Under the pieces are notes generated by a model that saw only the letters and a program-made list of their open reading frames with translations, was not told the origin of the DNA and searched no databases. DNA of 64,000 nt from Rhodococcus sp. UNC23MFCrub1.1 (GTDB lineage Bacteria; Actinomycetota; Actinomycetes; Mycobacteriales; Mycobacteriaceae): contig NZ_JMLQ01000005.1 of assembly GCF_000686025.1 (NCBI RefSeq), positions 124,001 to 188,000 of the forward strand, read 5' to 3'. Shown in pieces: positions 17,425 to 26,478 of this stretch (position 1 is the first letter of the stretch; each line of letters begins with the position of its first letter). The translations under genes were made by a program, and so were the position numbers.

Positions 17425-17967
17425 ATGCCTCGAACCTCCGTCACGGCCTGCCTGCTGGCGGGGTCCGTCGCCTCGCCCCTGTGCACACAGCGGAGCCACC
17501 GACTGGGTTCCGGCCCGTCCTGCGGTACCGCGGACGTCGCGTCCGACGGGATGTTCACCTACTCGCGTACGGCGTCCGTGGACCGGTGGGAGGACGACCC
17601 GTCGTCCTTCGGCTCCGATCGCTTCACCATCGTCGTCACCGACGGGGACCACGAGGTGGGGGAGATCGTGATCACGCCGGTGTTGTCCACGAGTGCGACG
17701 GAACCGATCACGGCCGTCGGCGTGGTCACCACCGAGGGCACCGTCGTGACGTACGAGCACGACGCGGCGGCGTCCGCACGTCGCCGGCCGCTCACGGAAT
17801 CGTCTCCTCCGCGGGGGCCGCGCGTGACGGGTGCGCATCATCGACTCGCCGTCGTCCGCTTCGGTACCGAGACCTGCGATCAGACGTTCCAGGTGTTCGT
17901 GTCCGACGGTGTCCGCGGCACCACGTCGTACCTGCTCGGCGTCCCCGACGGCCCGCTCGACCGGTGA
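17425..17967 (+). CDS. Small uncharacterised protein with a VCBS-like strand pattern
   Basis: Weakly supported gene (180 residues). ATG at 17425 has AGGAG nine nucleotides upstream; the frame is open further upstream to 17275. The N-terminus (TSVTACLLAGSVASPLC) might be a poor signal peptide. The middle reads DGMFTYSRTASV, then SDRFTIVVTDGDHEVGEI, which resembles a single VCBS/cadherin-like repeat from actinobacterial surface proteins (FTYTPT ... DxFTVTVxDG), but the ordinary calcium-binding residues are not obvious. It is divergent from the AfsR-like gene and is followed by a hairpin. It may be a decayed fragment of a larger surface protein. Confidence 0.4.
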   Translation: MPRTSVTACLLAGSVASPLCTQRSHRLGSGPSCGTADVASDGMFTYSRTASVDRWEDDPSSFGSDRFTIVVTDGDHEVGEIVITPVLSTSATEPITAVGVVTTEGTVVTYEHDAAASARRRPLTESSPPRGPRVTGAHHRLAVVRFGTETCDQTFQVFVSDGVRGTTSYLLGVPDGPLDR

Positions 17968-17971
17968 GACG

Positions 17972-18019
17972 CCGACGGGGTCGCCGCGGCCGAGTGATCG
18001 ACCGTGACGACCCCGTCGG
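17972..18019. terminator. Hairpin between convergent genes upstream of ino1 end
   Basis: A 12-bp perfect inverted repeat, CCGACGGGGTCG at 17972-17983 and its complement at 18008-18019, with a 24-nt GC-rich loop. It lies between the end of the small plus-strand gene (17967) and the end of ino1 on the other strand (18035), where a bidirectional terminator is expected. Confidence 0.6.
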
Positions 18020-18034
18020 GACGTTCGCGAGTGG

Positions 18035-19126
18035 CTACTGCTCGTCGGAGCCGATGATGAACGCCTCGAGCTGCTGACGAGCGATGTCGTCGGCGAGCTG
18101 CTTCGGCGGGCTCTTCATCAGGTACGCGGACGCGGGCACGACAGGTCCGCCGATTCCGCGGTCCTGAGCGATCTTCGCGGCGCGCACGGCGTCGATGATG
18201 ACGCCGGCGGAGTTCGGGGAGTCCCAGACCTCGAGCTTGTACTCGAGGTTCAGCGGGACGTCACCGAACGCGCGACCCTCGAGGCGGACGTAGGCCCACT
18301 TGCGGTCGTCGAGCCAGCCGACGTGATCGGACGGGCCGATGTGCACGTCCTTCGCATTGAACTCACGCTGCAGGTTGGACGTGACGGCCTGCGTCTTCGA
18401 GATCTTCTTCGACTCGAGGCGCGTGCGCTCGAGCATGTTGAGGAAGTCCATGTTGCCGCCGACGTTCAGCTGCATCGTGCGATCGAGCTGGACGCCGCGA
18501 TCCTCGAACAGCTTGGCCATGACGCGGTGGGTGATGGTGGCACCGACCTGGCTCTTGATGTCGTCGCCGACGATGGGCACACCGGCGTCGGTGAACTTCT
18601 TGGCCCAGACCGGATCGGACGCGATGAAGACGGGCAGCGCGTTGACGAACGCGACCTTCGCGTCGATGCAGGCCTGAGCGTAGAACTTGTCGGCTTCTTC
18701 GGATCCGACGGGCAGGTAGGAGACGAGCACGTCGACCTTCGCGTCACGCAGTGCCTGCGCCACGTCGACCGGCTCCGCGTCGGAGATCTCGATGGTCTCC
18801 GAGTAGTACTTGCCGATGCCGTCGAGTGTCGGGCCGCGCTGGACGCTGACGTCGCTCGGGGGCACGTCGGCGATCTTGATGGTGTTGTTCTCGCTGTTGA
18901 AGATGGCTTCGGACAGATCGAAGCCGACCTTCTTGGCGTCCACGTCGAACGCGGCGACGAACTCGACGTCGCGGACGTGGTACTTGCCGAACTTCACGTG
19001 CATGAGGCCGGGAACGGTGGTGTTCTCGTCGGCGTCCTTGTAGTACTGCACGCCCTGAACCAGGGACGACGCGCAGTTACCCACGCCCACAATGGCCACG
19101 CGCACCGCAGTGCTGTTGTCACTCAT
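18035..19126 (-). CDS. ino1: Inositol-3-phosphate synthase
   Basis: Cytoplasmic NAD-dependent enzyme (363 residues) that converts glucose-6-phosphate to myo-inositol-3-phosphate, the first step towards phosphatidylinositol, mycothiol and lipoarabinomannan in actinobacteria. The N-terminal NAD motif is [17 protein letters not shown], with other family blocks at [32 protein letters not shown] and [20 protein letters not shown]. Length matches the short archaeal/actinobacterial type. The ATG at 19126 has AAGGAG upstream and overlaps the end of the PadR gene by 8 nt, so both are in one transcript. In M. tuberculosis ino1 (Rv0046c) sits beside the same kind of regulator. Confidence 0.96.
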   Translation of the reverse strand: MSDNSTAVRVAIVGVGNCASSLVQGVQYYKDADENTTVPGLMHVKFGKYHVRDVEFVAAFDVDAKKVGFDLSEAIFNSENNTIKIADVPPSDVSVQRGPTLDGIGKYYSETIEISDAEPVDVAQALRDAKVDVLVSYLPVGSEEADKFYAQACIDAKVAFVNALPVFIASDPVWAKKFTDAGVPIVGDDIKSQVGATITHRVMAKLFEDRGVQLDRTMQLNVGGNMDFLNMLERTRLESKKISKTQAVTSNLQREFNAKDVHIGPSDHVGWLDDRKWAYVRLEGRAFGDVPLNLEYKLEVWDSPNSAGVIIDAVRAAKIAQDRGIGGPVVPASAYLMKSPPKQLADDIARQQLEAFIIGSDEQ

Positions 19127-19757
19127 GGTCGGGTTCTCCTTCTTTTCCGTATCGGGTGGCCGGAGCCGACGTGCTCTCCGGGTGTGCCACGGCCGAGGTG
19201 TCGGTCGTGGGTGCGGGCGGTGGACTCTCCGAAGTGATCGCCATTGCCTCGGCAGCGATCAATTCGTTGAGCCACCGCACTTCGCGCTCGCTCGACTCGA
19301 GGCCGAGCTGATGCAATCCGCGCGTGTACCTGTCCAACGACCCACTTGCTCGGCCGATGGCGTCGCGGAGCCCCTCACGGCGCTCCTCGACCTGGCGACG
19401 CCGACCTTCGAGTATCCGCATCCGCGCCTCAGCGGGGGTGCGCCCGAAAAAGGCCAGGTGTACGCCGAATCCATCATCTGTGTAGTTCTGCGGACCCGTG
19501 TCCGCGACCAGCTCGGTGAACCGAGCTCGGCCGGCCGGCGTGAGTTCGTAGACACGACGTGCCCGACGCTTGACGGCGCCCTGGACTCCGGGGTTCTCGA
19601 CGATGAGCCCGTCCGCCTGCATACGACGCAAGGTGGGGTAGAGCGAACCGTACGAGAAGGCCCGGAAGGCACCGAGAAGTCCGGTGAGTCGCTTACGAAG
19701 CTCGTAACCGTGCATGGGTGTCTCCAGGAGCAGGCCGAGGATCGCCAGTTCGAGCAT
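19119..19757 (-). CDS. PadR-family transcriptional regulator
   Basis: Transcription factor of 212 residues. The N-terminal winged helix starts [20 protein letters not shown] and has [16 protein letters not shown] with the basic [10 protein letters not shown] wing, the PadR signature. The C-terminal half ([19 protein letters not shown] and onwards) is the helical dimerisation region of the larger PadR-s1-type proteins. ATG at 19757 has AGGAAGGGG upstream. The gene lies immediately upstream of ino1 with an 8-nt overlap, so it probably controls its own operon, including inositol synthesis. Palindromes lie 65-100 nt upstream of its start. The effector is unknown. Confidence 0.92.
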   Translation of the reverse strand: MLELAILGLLLETPMHGYELRKRLTGLLGAFRAFSYGSLYPTLRRMQADGLIVENPGVQGAVKRRARRVYELTPAGRARFTELVADTGPQNYTDDGFGVHLAFFGRTPAEARMRILEGRRRQVEERREGLRDAIGRASGSLDRYTRGLHQLGLESSEREVRWLNELIAAEAMAITSESPPPAPTTDTSAVAHPESTSAPATRYGKEGEPDHE

Positions 19758-19822
19758 GTGCGGTCCCCTTCCTGTTCCGACCCGAGTCCGCGTCGAGATG
19801 ACGCTCGCTCACTATAACCGCC

Positions 19823-19856
19823 ACATGTATCGGGCCGATATATGGGGGTACATGTA
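19823..19856 (-). promoter_or_regulatory. Candidate PadR operator/promoter region
   Basis: Clustered palindromes upstream of padR-ino1: ACATGT at 19823-19828, the odd-centred palindrome TATCGGGCCGATA at 19829-19841, and TACATGTA at 19849-19856. The two ACATGT cores are 27 nt apart. PadR regulators commonly bind ATGT/ACAT-type inverted repeats, so autoregulation through these sites is plausible. The stretch is AT-richer than its surroundings, consistent with a promoter. Confidence 0.5.
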
Positions 19857-19884
19857 ACTGTCGAGAACATGAACACGGGCCCCG

Positions 19885-20724
19885 TCAGGGATGGTGGGGG
19901 CTGACCCGCGTGACCTCACCGGCCAGGGTGGCCTGCAGGTATCCACCGCGGCCGTCCGCATCCGCGGCGTAGACCAGTACCTCCGGCACTCCCTCGTTGC
20001 GCACGATCACGTGGGTGACCGACGCGTCCGGTACCTCGACGAACGACGCGGACCCCGCCATCAGGCCCGCCAGTGCCGCGACGTCGAGCGCGGTGAGGTC
20101 GAAGGGCAGCTCGTCCGTCTCCCTCGGGCTCGTGTCGGTGGACTCCTCGAAGCCGCCGCGGACCGACACGTCGCGCACGCGGTTGCTCTCGGCGAGGCGG
20201 GTCAGAGAGGCGCGATCGTCCGACGGGTACAGCACCAACTCGGTGACCTCGGGGTCGCCGAATCGTGTGATCCACCGGTCGCGGAAGTCGGCCAGGCCCT
20301 CCGGGGTGTCGAACACGAAGGGTCGCGCGACGATCGGCGTCACGGTGCCCGCGGCCGTCGCTCCCGGGCCGACGGACGACGACGGAGCCGCGACGCTCGG
20401 CGACGACGGCGCATCGGATCCGCGGACCGCCAGCACGACGGCGAGTCCGAGGACGAGGACCACGACGAGCAGACCCACGATCACCGGGCGCCGGGACGGT
20501 CCGGGTGCGGGCCGTATCGCCTCGGGCAGCGGTACGTCCGCCTGCAGATCGGCGGCCAACGCGTGGAGATCGCCCAGTGTCGTCGCCGTTCTCGCCGCCG
20601 CCACCCGTGACCGGTGCTCGTCGAATGTCAGCTGCCCGTCCGCGTACGCGGTGTCGAGAGCGGTCGCGACCACGGCGCGATCGATGTCACGGGCGCGCAG
20701 TCGTCGATCCTGTCCGGTCGCCAT
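19885..20724 (-). CDS. DUF1707 membrane-anchored protein (paralogue A)
   Basis: Single-pass membrane protein of unknown function (279 residues). The N-terminal ~55 residues (RARDIDRAVVATALDTAYAD, GQLTFDEHRSRV, LGDLHALAADLQ) form a DUF1707 helical-hairpin domain facing the cytoplasm. A membrane helix follows at about residues 80-100 (VIVGLLVVVLVLGLAVVLAV), then a Ser/Pro linker and an exported domain of about 150 residues. It has AGGAG before the ATG and starts 9 nt after the paralogue's stop. Its position beside padR-ino1 matches the Rv0048c membrane protein of M. tuberculosis. The outside domain has no motif I recognise. Confidence 0.8.
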   Translation of the reverse strand: MATGQDRRLRARDIDRAVVATALDTAYADGQLTFDEHRSRVAAARTATTLGDLHALAADLQADVPLPEAIRPAPGPSRRPVIVGLLVVVLVLGLAVVLAVRGSDAPSSPSVAAPSSSVGPGATAAGTVTPIVARPFVFDTPEGLADFRDRWITRFGDPEVTELVLYPSDDRASLTRLAESNRVRDVSVRGGFEESTDTSPRETDELPFDLTALDVAALAGLMAGSASFVEVPDASVTHVIVRNEGVPEVLVYAADADGRGGYLQATLAGEVTRVSPHHP

Positions 20725-20733
20725 CGTCGTCTC

Positions 20734-21549
20734 CTACGCGGTCGGATCGAACGGGGTGACGCTGAGGAAGTCGCCCGACAGGGACGCCTCGAGGTATCCG
20801 TCCTCGTTCGCGGCCTCGTTGCTCGCGTGCAGGCTGATCGCGGGGCCGGCGCCGGTGTTCCGGACGAACAGGTACAGCGAGTCGATCTCGGCGATGTTCA
20901 GGCTCGCGCCGGCGCCCAGGACCAATCCGCCGAGCACGCCGGGGCCCAGGTCGGCGAGGTCGACGATCGCCGTCTCTCGGTCCCTGTCCGCGTCGTCCGA
21001 CTGTCTCCACTCGCCGTCGCGGTACTGATAACGCCTCTCCCGGCCCGGATCGTCGGGACTCGGCGCCCTCAGCAGCGCGTACTCGGAGTAGAACATCAGC
21101 TCGTCGACGACGGTGGTTCCCAGCAGGATGCCCGTCGACGCCACGATGTCGTCCATCGCGCGCGGTTCGAGGTAGCCGGCCGAGCCGTAGGTGCCGGTCG
21201 CGCTGTCGTCGGACGCACAGGCGCGGACACCGAGGAACAGGAGTGCGGCGACGACCAGGAGAACGGCCCACCGGATCACCGCGCTCAGCACGCTCGGCCG
21301 ACCCCGACGGGAGAGCCCCGCGGCTGCCGTCCCGGGCGACGCCATCGGAGCCAAATCCGACTCGCCCTGCAGATCGCCGATCAGATCGTGGAGGTCCTCG
21401 AGCGCACGTGCATCGGTGGCGAGGGCGATACGGGTGGCGTGCTCCTCGGCGTCGATCTGGCCGTCCGCGAGCGCACGGTCCAGCGCGGCGCACGCGTGCA
21501 CTCTGTCCTGGTCACGCGCTCTGACACCCACAGATCGGACCGTCGGCAT
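20734..21549 (-). CDS. DUF1707 membrane-anchored protein (paralogue B)
   Basis: Protein of 271 residues with the same plan as the next gene. It has an N-terminal DUF1707 domain (GVRARDQDRVHACAALDRAL, DGQIDAEEHATRI, LEDLHDLIGDLQGES), one membrane helix at about residues 88-106 (VIRWAVLLVVAALLFLGVRA), and an exported domain ending in DGYLEASLSGDFLSVTPF. The last part aligns by eye with GGYLQATLAGEVTRVSP of paralogue A, so the two arose by tandem duplication. ATG at 21549 is preferred over the longer frame to 21642 because the DUF1707 domain begins directly after it. Function unknown; it probably shares a transcript with A. Confidence 0.78.
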   Translation of the reverse strand: MPTVRSVGVRARDQDRVHACAALDRALADGQIDAEEHATRIALATDARALEDLHDLIGDLQGESDLAPMASPGTAAAGLSRRGRPSVLSAVIRWAVLLVVAALLFLGVRACASDDSATGTYGSAGYLEPRAMDDIVASTGILLGTTVVDELMFYSEYALLRAPSPDDPGRERRYQYRDGEWRQSDDADRDRETAIVDLADLGPGVLGGLVLGAGASLNIAEIDSLYLFVRNTGAGPAISLHASNEAANEDGYLEASLSGDFLSVTPFDPTA

Positions 21550-21669
21550 CGCCAGATGGTAGGCCCGTGGACCGGGTCCCTCAAGTGCTCCGGCTCCACG
21601 GCTCCGCTCCAGCGCACGGGACGGGGTCGAGCACCACCCCACCTCGACGGCGCACGTACTCTGGTCACC

Positions 21670-22089
21670 GTGAGATCACAGCGGCAGGTGGTGGACTACG
21701 CGTTGCAGCGCAAGTCGCTGCTCGCCGAGGTCTACTCCGGACGAACGGCGATGGCCCAGGTCTGCGACGCCGATCCCTACCTCCTCCGAGCGGCGAAGTT
21801 CCACGGTCGGCCGTCCACCGTGGCGTGCCCCATCTGCCGGAAGGAGCAGCTCACGCTGGTCTCCTGGGTGTTCGGGGAGAAGCTCGGGACGATGAACGGC
21901 TCGGCCCGGACCGCGGACGAGCTCACCCGCCTCGCCGGCACGCAGGAGGAGTTCTCCGTGCACGTCGTCGAGGTCTGCCGAACCTGCAGTTGGAACCACC
22001 TCGTGCAGTCGTACGTCCTGGGCGCCGTTCCGGCGCCCAGGAGCCCCCGCACACGCTCCGCCTCCCGCCGACGCACGGCCAGTGAGTGA
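21670..22089 (+). CDS. DUF5318 family protein
   Basis: Conserved actinobacterial protein of 139 residues corresponding in position to Rv0049 of M. tuberculosis, next to ponA. It begins VRSQRQVVDYALQRKSLLAE and contains two CxxC pairs, CPICRKEQ and CRTCSWNHL, which should bind one zinc ion as a ribbon. A basic Arg/Ser-rich tail follows. GTG at 21670 is chosen as the family start; no strong ribosome site is visible. It is divergent from the DUF1707 pair and 124 nt upstream of ponA. A role in envelope biology is only suggested by synteny. Confidence 0.8.
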   Translation: MRSQRQVVDYALQRKSLLAEVYSGRTAMAQVCDADPYLLRAAKFHGRPSTVACPICRKEQLTLVSWVFGEKLGTMNGSARTADELTRLAGTQEEFSVHVVEVCRTCSWNHLVQSYVLGAVPAPRSPRTRSASRRRTASE

Positions 22090-22213
22090 CGGACGCAGGT
22101 CGTCGGCGGTACCGTCCGTCGGTGGTCCCCCGCGCAACCGAGTCGAACGAGCCCGACGCACACGTGACCGTCGCCACCTGGTCACACGTGCGTCCTGACA
22201 GTGGAGTACGTGA

Positions 22214-24835
22214 GTGAGTTCCCCCTACGACAGTTCCGGTGACGATCGCGGGCGTCCGTCCGGCCGCCACGGTCGACCCGACGGGCCCGGGGAACCACCG
22301 CGTCACGGGCGCCCGAGCCACGAGCCGGTCCGCGATCCCCAGCAGCGGCCGTCGGGCCCACCCCCACCGCGTGCGCCTCGCCGGGACGGCCCCGGTGGTC
22401 CCCCGCCGAGCTGGCCGCCGGCCGATCACCCGCGGCGCCCGGCCTACGGTCCGCCGTCCTACGACGATCGTGGACCGGACACCACCCAAATTCCCCCGAC
22501 CGCGCCTCCGCCGCGGTCGCAGGCGTTCTCGCAGCCGCGCCCGTACTCGGACGATCCACGGGCGACCGACGTTCCACCCTCCCGGCCCGTGACGTCCCAC
22601 TCGCGTGGCGACGCCGACGGTGACCGGGACCGGTTCGGTGGAGGACCCACCGAACCGCCATCAGGAGGTACTGCCACGAAGACGAAGAAGAAGTCGAAGT
22701 GGAAGGTCCTGCGGCGCACGCTGTACGGCTTGATCGCGCTGGGCATGGTCGTTCCGGTCCTGGTGTTCATGGTCGCGTACGTCGTCGAGGACGTTCCGCG
22801 CCCCGGTGACATCAAGACCAACCAGGTCGCCACCGTCCTCGCGTCGGACGGAACGTCCGTCCTCGGCACGGTGGTCCCTCCCGAGGGCAACCGCACCGAC
22901 GTCGAGATCGGACAGATCCCCGAGCACGTCCGCAACGCGGTGTTGTCGGCCGAGGATCGCGACTTCTACTCCAACCCCGGATTCTCGGTCACCGGCTTCG
23001 CACGCGCCGCTCGCGACAATGTGCTCGGGCGCGACAGCGCCGGTGGTGGATCCACCATCACGCAGCAGTACGTGAAGAACGCGCTCGTGGGGTCCGAGCG
23101 GACGCTCACCCGCAAGATGCGCGAGCTGGTCATCTCCTCGAAGATGGCGCGTCAGTGGACCAAGGACGACATCCTCGCCGCGTACCTCAACACCATCTAC
23201 TTCGGCCGCGGCGCGTACGGCATCGCGGCGGCGTCGAAGGCGTACTTCGACAAGCCCGTCGAGCAGTTGAGCGTCGAGGAGGGTGCCGTGCTCGCGGCCA
23301 CCATCCAGCAGCCCTCCGGACTCGATCCGGAGAACAACCCGACGGGTGCGCAGAGCCGCTGGAACTACGTCCTCGACGGCATGGTCACGATGGGTGCGCT
23401 CGATCAGACCCAGCGTCAGGCGATGCAGTACCCGCAGTGGCGACCGCTCGCCTCGGTGGACAGCGGCGACGCCGCCGACGCCGGCCCGAACGGACTGATC
23501 AAGAACCAGGTGCTCAAGGAGCTCACCGCGTCGGGCATCAGTGAGCAGGACCTGAACACCGCCGGACTGCAGATCACCACGACGATCGATCCGCAGGATC
23601 AGCAGGCCGCCATCGACGCCGTGAACTCCAACATGGAGGGTGAACCGTCCGAGCTGCGCACGGCGTCGGTGTCGATCGACCCCCGCACCGGTGCGGTGCG
23701 CTCGTACTACGGCGGTGTCGACGGCCGCGGCTTCGACTTCGCGCAGTCCGGCCTGCAGACCGGTTCGTCGTTCAAGGTCTTCGGCCTGGCGGCGGCTCTG
23801 GATCAGGGCATCCCGCTGTCGCAGATGTACGACAGCTCGCCGCTGACGGTCAACGGCATCTCCATCGGCAACGTCGAGGGCGAGTCCTGCGGCACCTGCA
23901 CCATTGCCGAGGCGCTCAAGCGGTCGCTCAACACGAGCTTCTACCGGTTGCAGCTCAGCCTCGACGGCGGCCCGCAGGCAGTGGCCGACATGGCCCACCG
24001 ACTCGGTATCCCGACCGAGGTCGAGGGCATCGGCGAGACCCTGACCGAGCCGAACGGCGCCGGCCCCAACAACGGCATCGTGCTCGGGCAGTACCAGTCT
24101 CGTGTCATCGACATGGCCAGCGCGTACGCGACGCTCGCCGCATCGGGTACCTACCACGCACCGCACTTCGTGCAGAAGGTCGTGACGGCCGACGGCACCG
24201 TGTTGCTCGATCGCGGAGCGGACCCCGGCGAGCAGCGGGTCGACCCTGCCGTCGCGGACAACGTCACGGCGGCCATGCGTCCCATCGCGGGCTACTCGAA
24301 CGGCCACAACCTGGCCGAGGGACGCGCCTCCGCCGCGAAGACCGGCACCGCGCAGCTCGGTGACACCGGCGAGAACAAGGACGCCTGGATGGTCGGGTAC
24401 ACGCCGTCTCTGGCGACGGCCGTGTGGGTCGGTACCGAGCAGGGCCTCCCGCTGGAGAACAGCTACGGGGGACCCATCTACGGCTCCGGACTTCCGTCGG
24501 ACATCTGGAAGGACACGCTCGACGCGTCCCTCGAGGGCTCGCCCGTCGAGTCGTTCCCTGCACCGGGTGCGATCGCCGGCCAGGCCGGTGTGCCGCAGTA
24601 CTCGGCACCCGCGCCGACACGGACCGCGGCGCCGCCCACATCCTCTTCCGCAGCGCCGGAGCCCACGACGCCGGAGCCCGTCGCTCCGCCGGTCGTCGTC
24701 CCGTCGCAGGTCGAGATCTTGCCGGGCATCACCATTCCGGTTCCCGGTCTGGCCCCGGCGCCGGCGGAACCTTCCGCCGTCACCCCGCCCGACGACGGGG
24801 CGGCTCCGGAGCCGGCCACGCCGCCCGGCGGCTAG
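22214..24835 (+). CDS. ponA: Bifunctional penicillin-binding protein (class A PBP)
   Basis: Peptidoglycan synthase of 873 residues joining glycosyltransferase (GT51) and transpeptidase activities. A Pro/Arg-rich cytoplasmic tail of about 160 residues is followed by one membrane helix (about 172-195). In the GT51 domain the catalytic glutamate is E247 (LSAEDRDFYSNPG), followed by GGGSTITQQYVKN. The transpeptidase has S518 in SSFK, S571-L-N and K709-T-G. The last ~80 residues are an exported Pro/Ala/Thr-rich tail. The start is GTG. The gene corresponds to ponA1 (Rv0050), and the GT87 gene starts 2 nt after its stop, so they are co-translated. Confidence 0.95.
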   Translation: MSSPYDSSGDDRGRPSGRHGRPDGPGEPPRHGRPSHEPVRDPQQRPSGPPPPRAPRRDGPGGPPPSWPPADHPRRPAYGPPSYDDRGPDTTQIPPTAPPPRSQAFSQPRPYSDDPRATDVPPSRPVTSHSRGDADGDRDRFGGGPTEPPSGGTATKTKKKSKWKVLRRTLYGLIALGMVVPVLVFMVAYVVEDVPRPGDIKTNQVATVLASDGTSVLGTVVPPEGNRTDVEIGQIPEHVRNAVLSAEDRDFYSNPGFSVTGFARAARDNVLGRDSAGGGSTITQQYVKNALVGSERTLTRKMRELVISSKMARQWTKDDILAAYLNTIYFGRGAYGIAAASKAYFDKPVEQLSVEEGAVLAATIQQPSGLDPENNPTGAQSRWNYVLDGMVTMGALDQTQRQAMQYPQWRPLASVDSGDAADAGPNGLIKNQVLKELTASGISEQDLNTAGLQITTTIDPQDQQAAIDAVNSNMEGEPSELRTASVSIDPRTGAVRSYYGGVDGRGFDFAQSGLQTGSSFKVFGLAAALDQGIPLSQMYDSSPLTVNGISIGNVEGESCGTCTIAEALKRSLNTSFYRLQLSLDGGPQAVADMAHRLGIPTEVEGIGETLTEPNGAGPNNGIVLGQYQSRVIDMASAYATLAASGTYHAPHFVQKVVTADGTVLLDRGADPGEQRVDPAVADNVTAAMRPIAGYSNGHNLAEGRASAAKTGTAQLGDTGENKDAWMVGYTPSLATAVWVGTEQGLPLENSYGGPIYGSGLPSDIWKDTLDASLEGSPVESFPAPGAIAGQAGVPQYSAPAPTRTAAPPTSSSAAPEPTTPEPVAPPVVVPSQVEILPGITIPVPGLAPAPAEPSAVTPPDDGAAPEPATPPGG

Positions 24836-24837
24836 GG

Positions 24838-26478
24838 GTGACGGGCAGGCCGGAGGCCGGTCGGGACGACTCGTCCGACGAGTTGTTGGCGAGTCCGGGT
24901 GAGTTGGCGACGGATCGACGCTCCGCTCGTCGGCGCGATCGGCCGAGTCTGACCGACCCCATGGTTGCGGAGTTGTCGACGGTGGTCGGCGGCCCCGTCG
25001 GCAAGCACGCATTGGTGGGGCGGCAGCGCCACATCACGCCACTGCGCGTGATCTTCGCGTTCACGGTCGTGTTTCTCGCGCTGGGCTGGTTCGGCAAGGC
25101 CGCGTGCATCCAGCAGGCCCCGAACGGCCCCGGCGGCGAGCTGGGACTCGACTGGAGCGGGAGCCGTCAGTACGTCGCGATGTGCTACTCCGACGTGGTC
25201 CCCCTCTACGGCGCGGAGCGCCTCGATCAGGGCGCGTTCCCGTACAAGAAGTCGTGGGAGGAAACGGGTTCCGACGGTTCCACGATCACCCGGTACATGG
25301 AGTATCCGGTGGTGGCGGGGCTGTACCAGTACGTGTCGATGCAGGTGGCCCACGCGTGGTCTGCGGTCCCGTGGTTGCCGCAGGCGCTCACGGTCGCGCT
25401 GTATTTCAACGTGGTGGCGTTCGGCTCCGCCCTCGCCTGGATCGTGACGATCTGGGCGACCACGATGTTGGCGGGACGTCGGGTGTGGGACGCCGCGCTG
25501 GCCGCGTGTTCCCCTCTGGTGATCGTGCACGTCTTCACCAACTTCGACGCCCTCGCAACGGCATTCGCCTCCGGTGGGTTGCTGGCGTGGGCGCGACGCA
25601 GGCCGGTGCTGGCCGGTGTCCTGCTCGGCATCGGGGGCGCGACGAAGCTCTACCCGCTGTTCCTGCTCGGTCCGCTCCTCGTGCTGTGCATCCGCACGGG
25701 GAACATCAGGGACTGGTCGCGGACCACGGCGGCGGCGCTCTCGGCGTGGGTTCTGGTCAATCTGCCCATCGCACTGCTGTTTCCGCGTGGCTGGTCGGAG
25801 TTCTTCCGACTGAACTCCGACCGCGGCGCCGATCCGGACTCGCTCTACAACGTGGCCCGGTCGTTCACCGGCTGGGCCGGATTCGACGGCCCGCTCGGTC
25901 CCGGCGAGAAGCCGGTGATCCTCAATCTCGTGACGGCGCTGCTCTTCGTGGTCGTGTGCCTCGCCATCGGCTGGGTGGCGCTGACGGCTCCGCGGCGTCC
26001 TCGCCTGATGCAGCTGTGTTTCCTCGTGGTCGCCGGTTTCCTGCTGACGAACAAGGTGTGGAGTCCGCAGTACTCCTTGTGGCTGGTGCCGCTCGCGGTC
26101 CTGGCTCTGCCGCACCGGCGAATCCTGTTGGCGTGGATGACCATCGACGCACTCGTCTGGGTTCCGCGGATGATGTACTACCTGGGCGTGGCCGACAAGG
26201 GTCTGCCCGAGCAGTACTTCACGGCGACCGTCCTGGTGCGCGATCTCGCCGTCGTCGGATTGTGTGTCCTGGTGGTGCGGCAGATCTACCGGCCGGTGGA
26301 CGATCTGGTGCGTCGCAGCGGCGACGACGATCCGGCCGGTGGTGTGCTCGACGGAGCACCCGACGCGTACCCGTCGTGGGTGCCGGCGATGGTGCGTCCG
26401 CGGCCCGTCGAGGTTCCGATCGCGGATGCGGCGCCACCGCCTAGGGCACCACGGTCACCGGCCACCGACCCAGCTTGA
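24838..26478 (+). CDS. GT87-type membrane glycosyltransferase
   Basis: Polytopic membrane protein (546 residues) that looks like a GT87 polyprenyl-phosphate-sugar-dependent glycosyltransferase of the mycobacterial mannan/arabinan family, corresponding in position to Rv0051. After a hydrophilic N-terminus come many hydrophobic helices, a loop with MCYSDVVPLYGAERLD, MEYPVVAGLYQY, GIGGATKLYPLFLLGPLL and VWSPQYSLWLVPL, the recurrent motifs of these enzymes. GTG at 24838 lies 2 nt after the ponA stop; ATG at 24961 is an alternative. The 3' end overlaps the convergent stress-protein gene by 38 nt. Acceptor and donor are unknown; co-translation with ponA suggests a cell-envelope product. Confidence 0.78.
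   Translation: MTGRPEAGRDDSSDELLASPGELATDRRSARRRDRPSLTDPMVAELSTVVGGPVGKHALVGRQRHITPLRVIFAFTVVFLALGWFGKAACIQQAPNGPGGELGLDWSGSRQYVAMCYSDVVPLYGAERLDQGAFPYKKSWEETGSDGSTITRYMEYPVVAGLYQYVSMQVAHAWSAVPWLPQALTVALYFNVVAFGSALAWIVTIWATTMLAGRRVWDAALAACSPLVIVHVFTNFDALATAFASGGLLAWARRRPVLAGVLLGIGGATKLYPLFLLGPLLVLCIRTGNIRDWSRTTAAALSAWVLVNLPIALLFPRGWSEFFRLNSDRGADPDSLYNVARSFTGWAGFDGPLGPGEKPVILNLVTALLFVVVCLAIGWVALTAPRRPRLMQLCFLVVAGFLLTNKVWSPQYSLWLVPLAVLALPHRRILLAWMTIDALVWVPRMMYYLGVADKGLPEQYFTATVLVRDLAVVGLCVLVVRQIYRPVDDLVRRSGDDDPAGGVLDGAPDAYPSWVPAMVRPRPVEVPIADAAPPPRAPRSPATDPA

Noticed and set aside
24424-24837. Long N-terminal extension of the GT87 gene inside ponA
   Set aside because: This part of the frame lies within the ponA coding region and is low-complexity; the GTG at 24838 just after the ponA stop is the natural start.
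22661-25012. 783-residue minus-strand frame opposite ponA
   Set aside because: Antisense shadow; ponA active-site motifs on the plus strand are complete.
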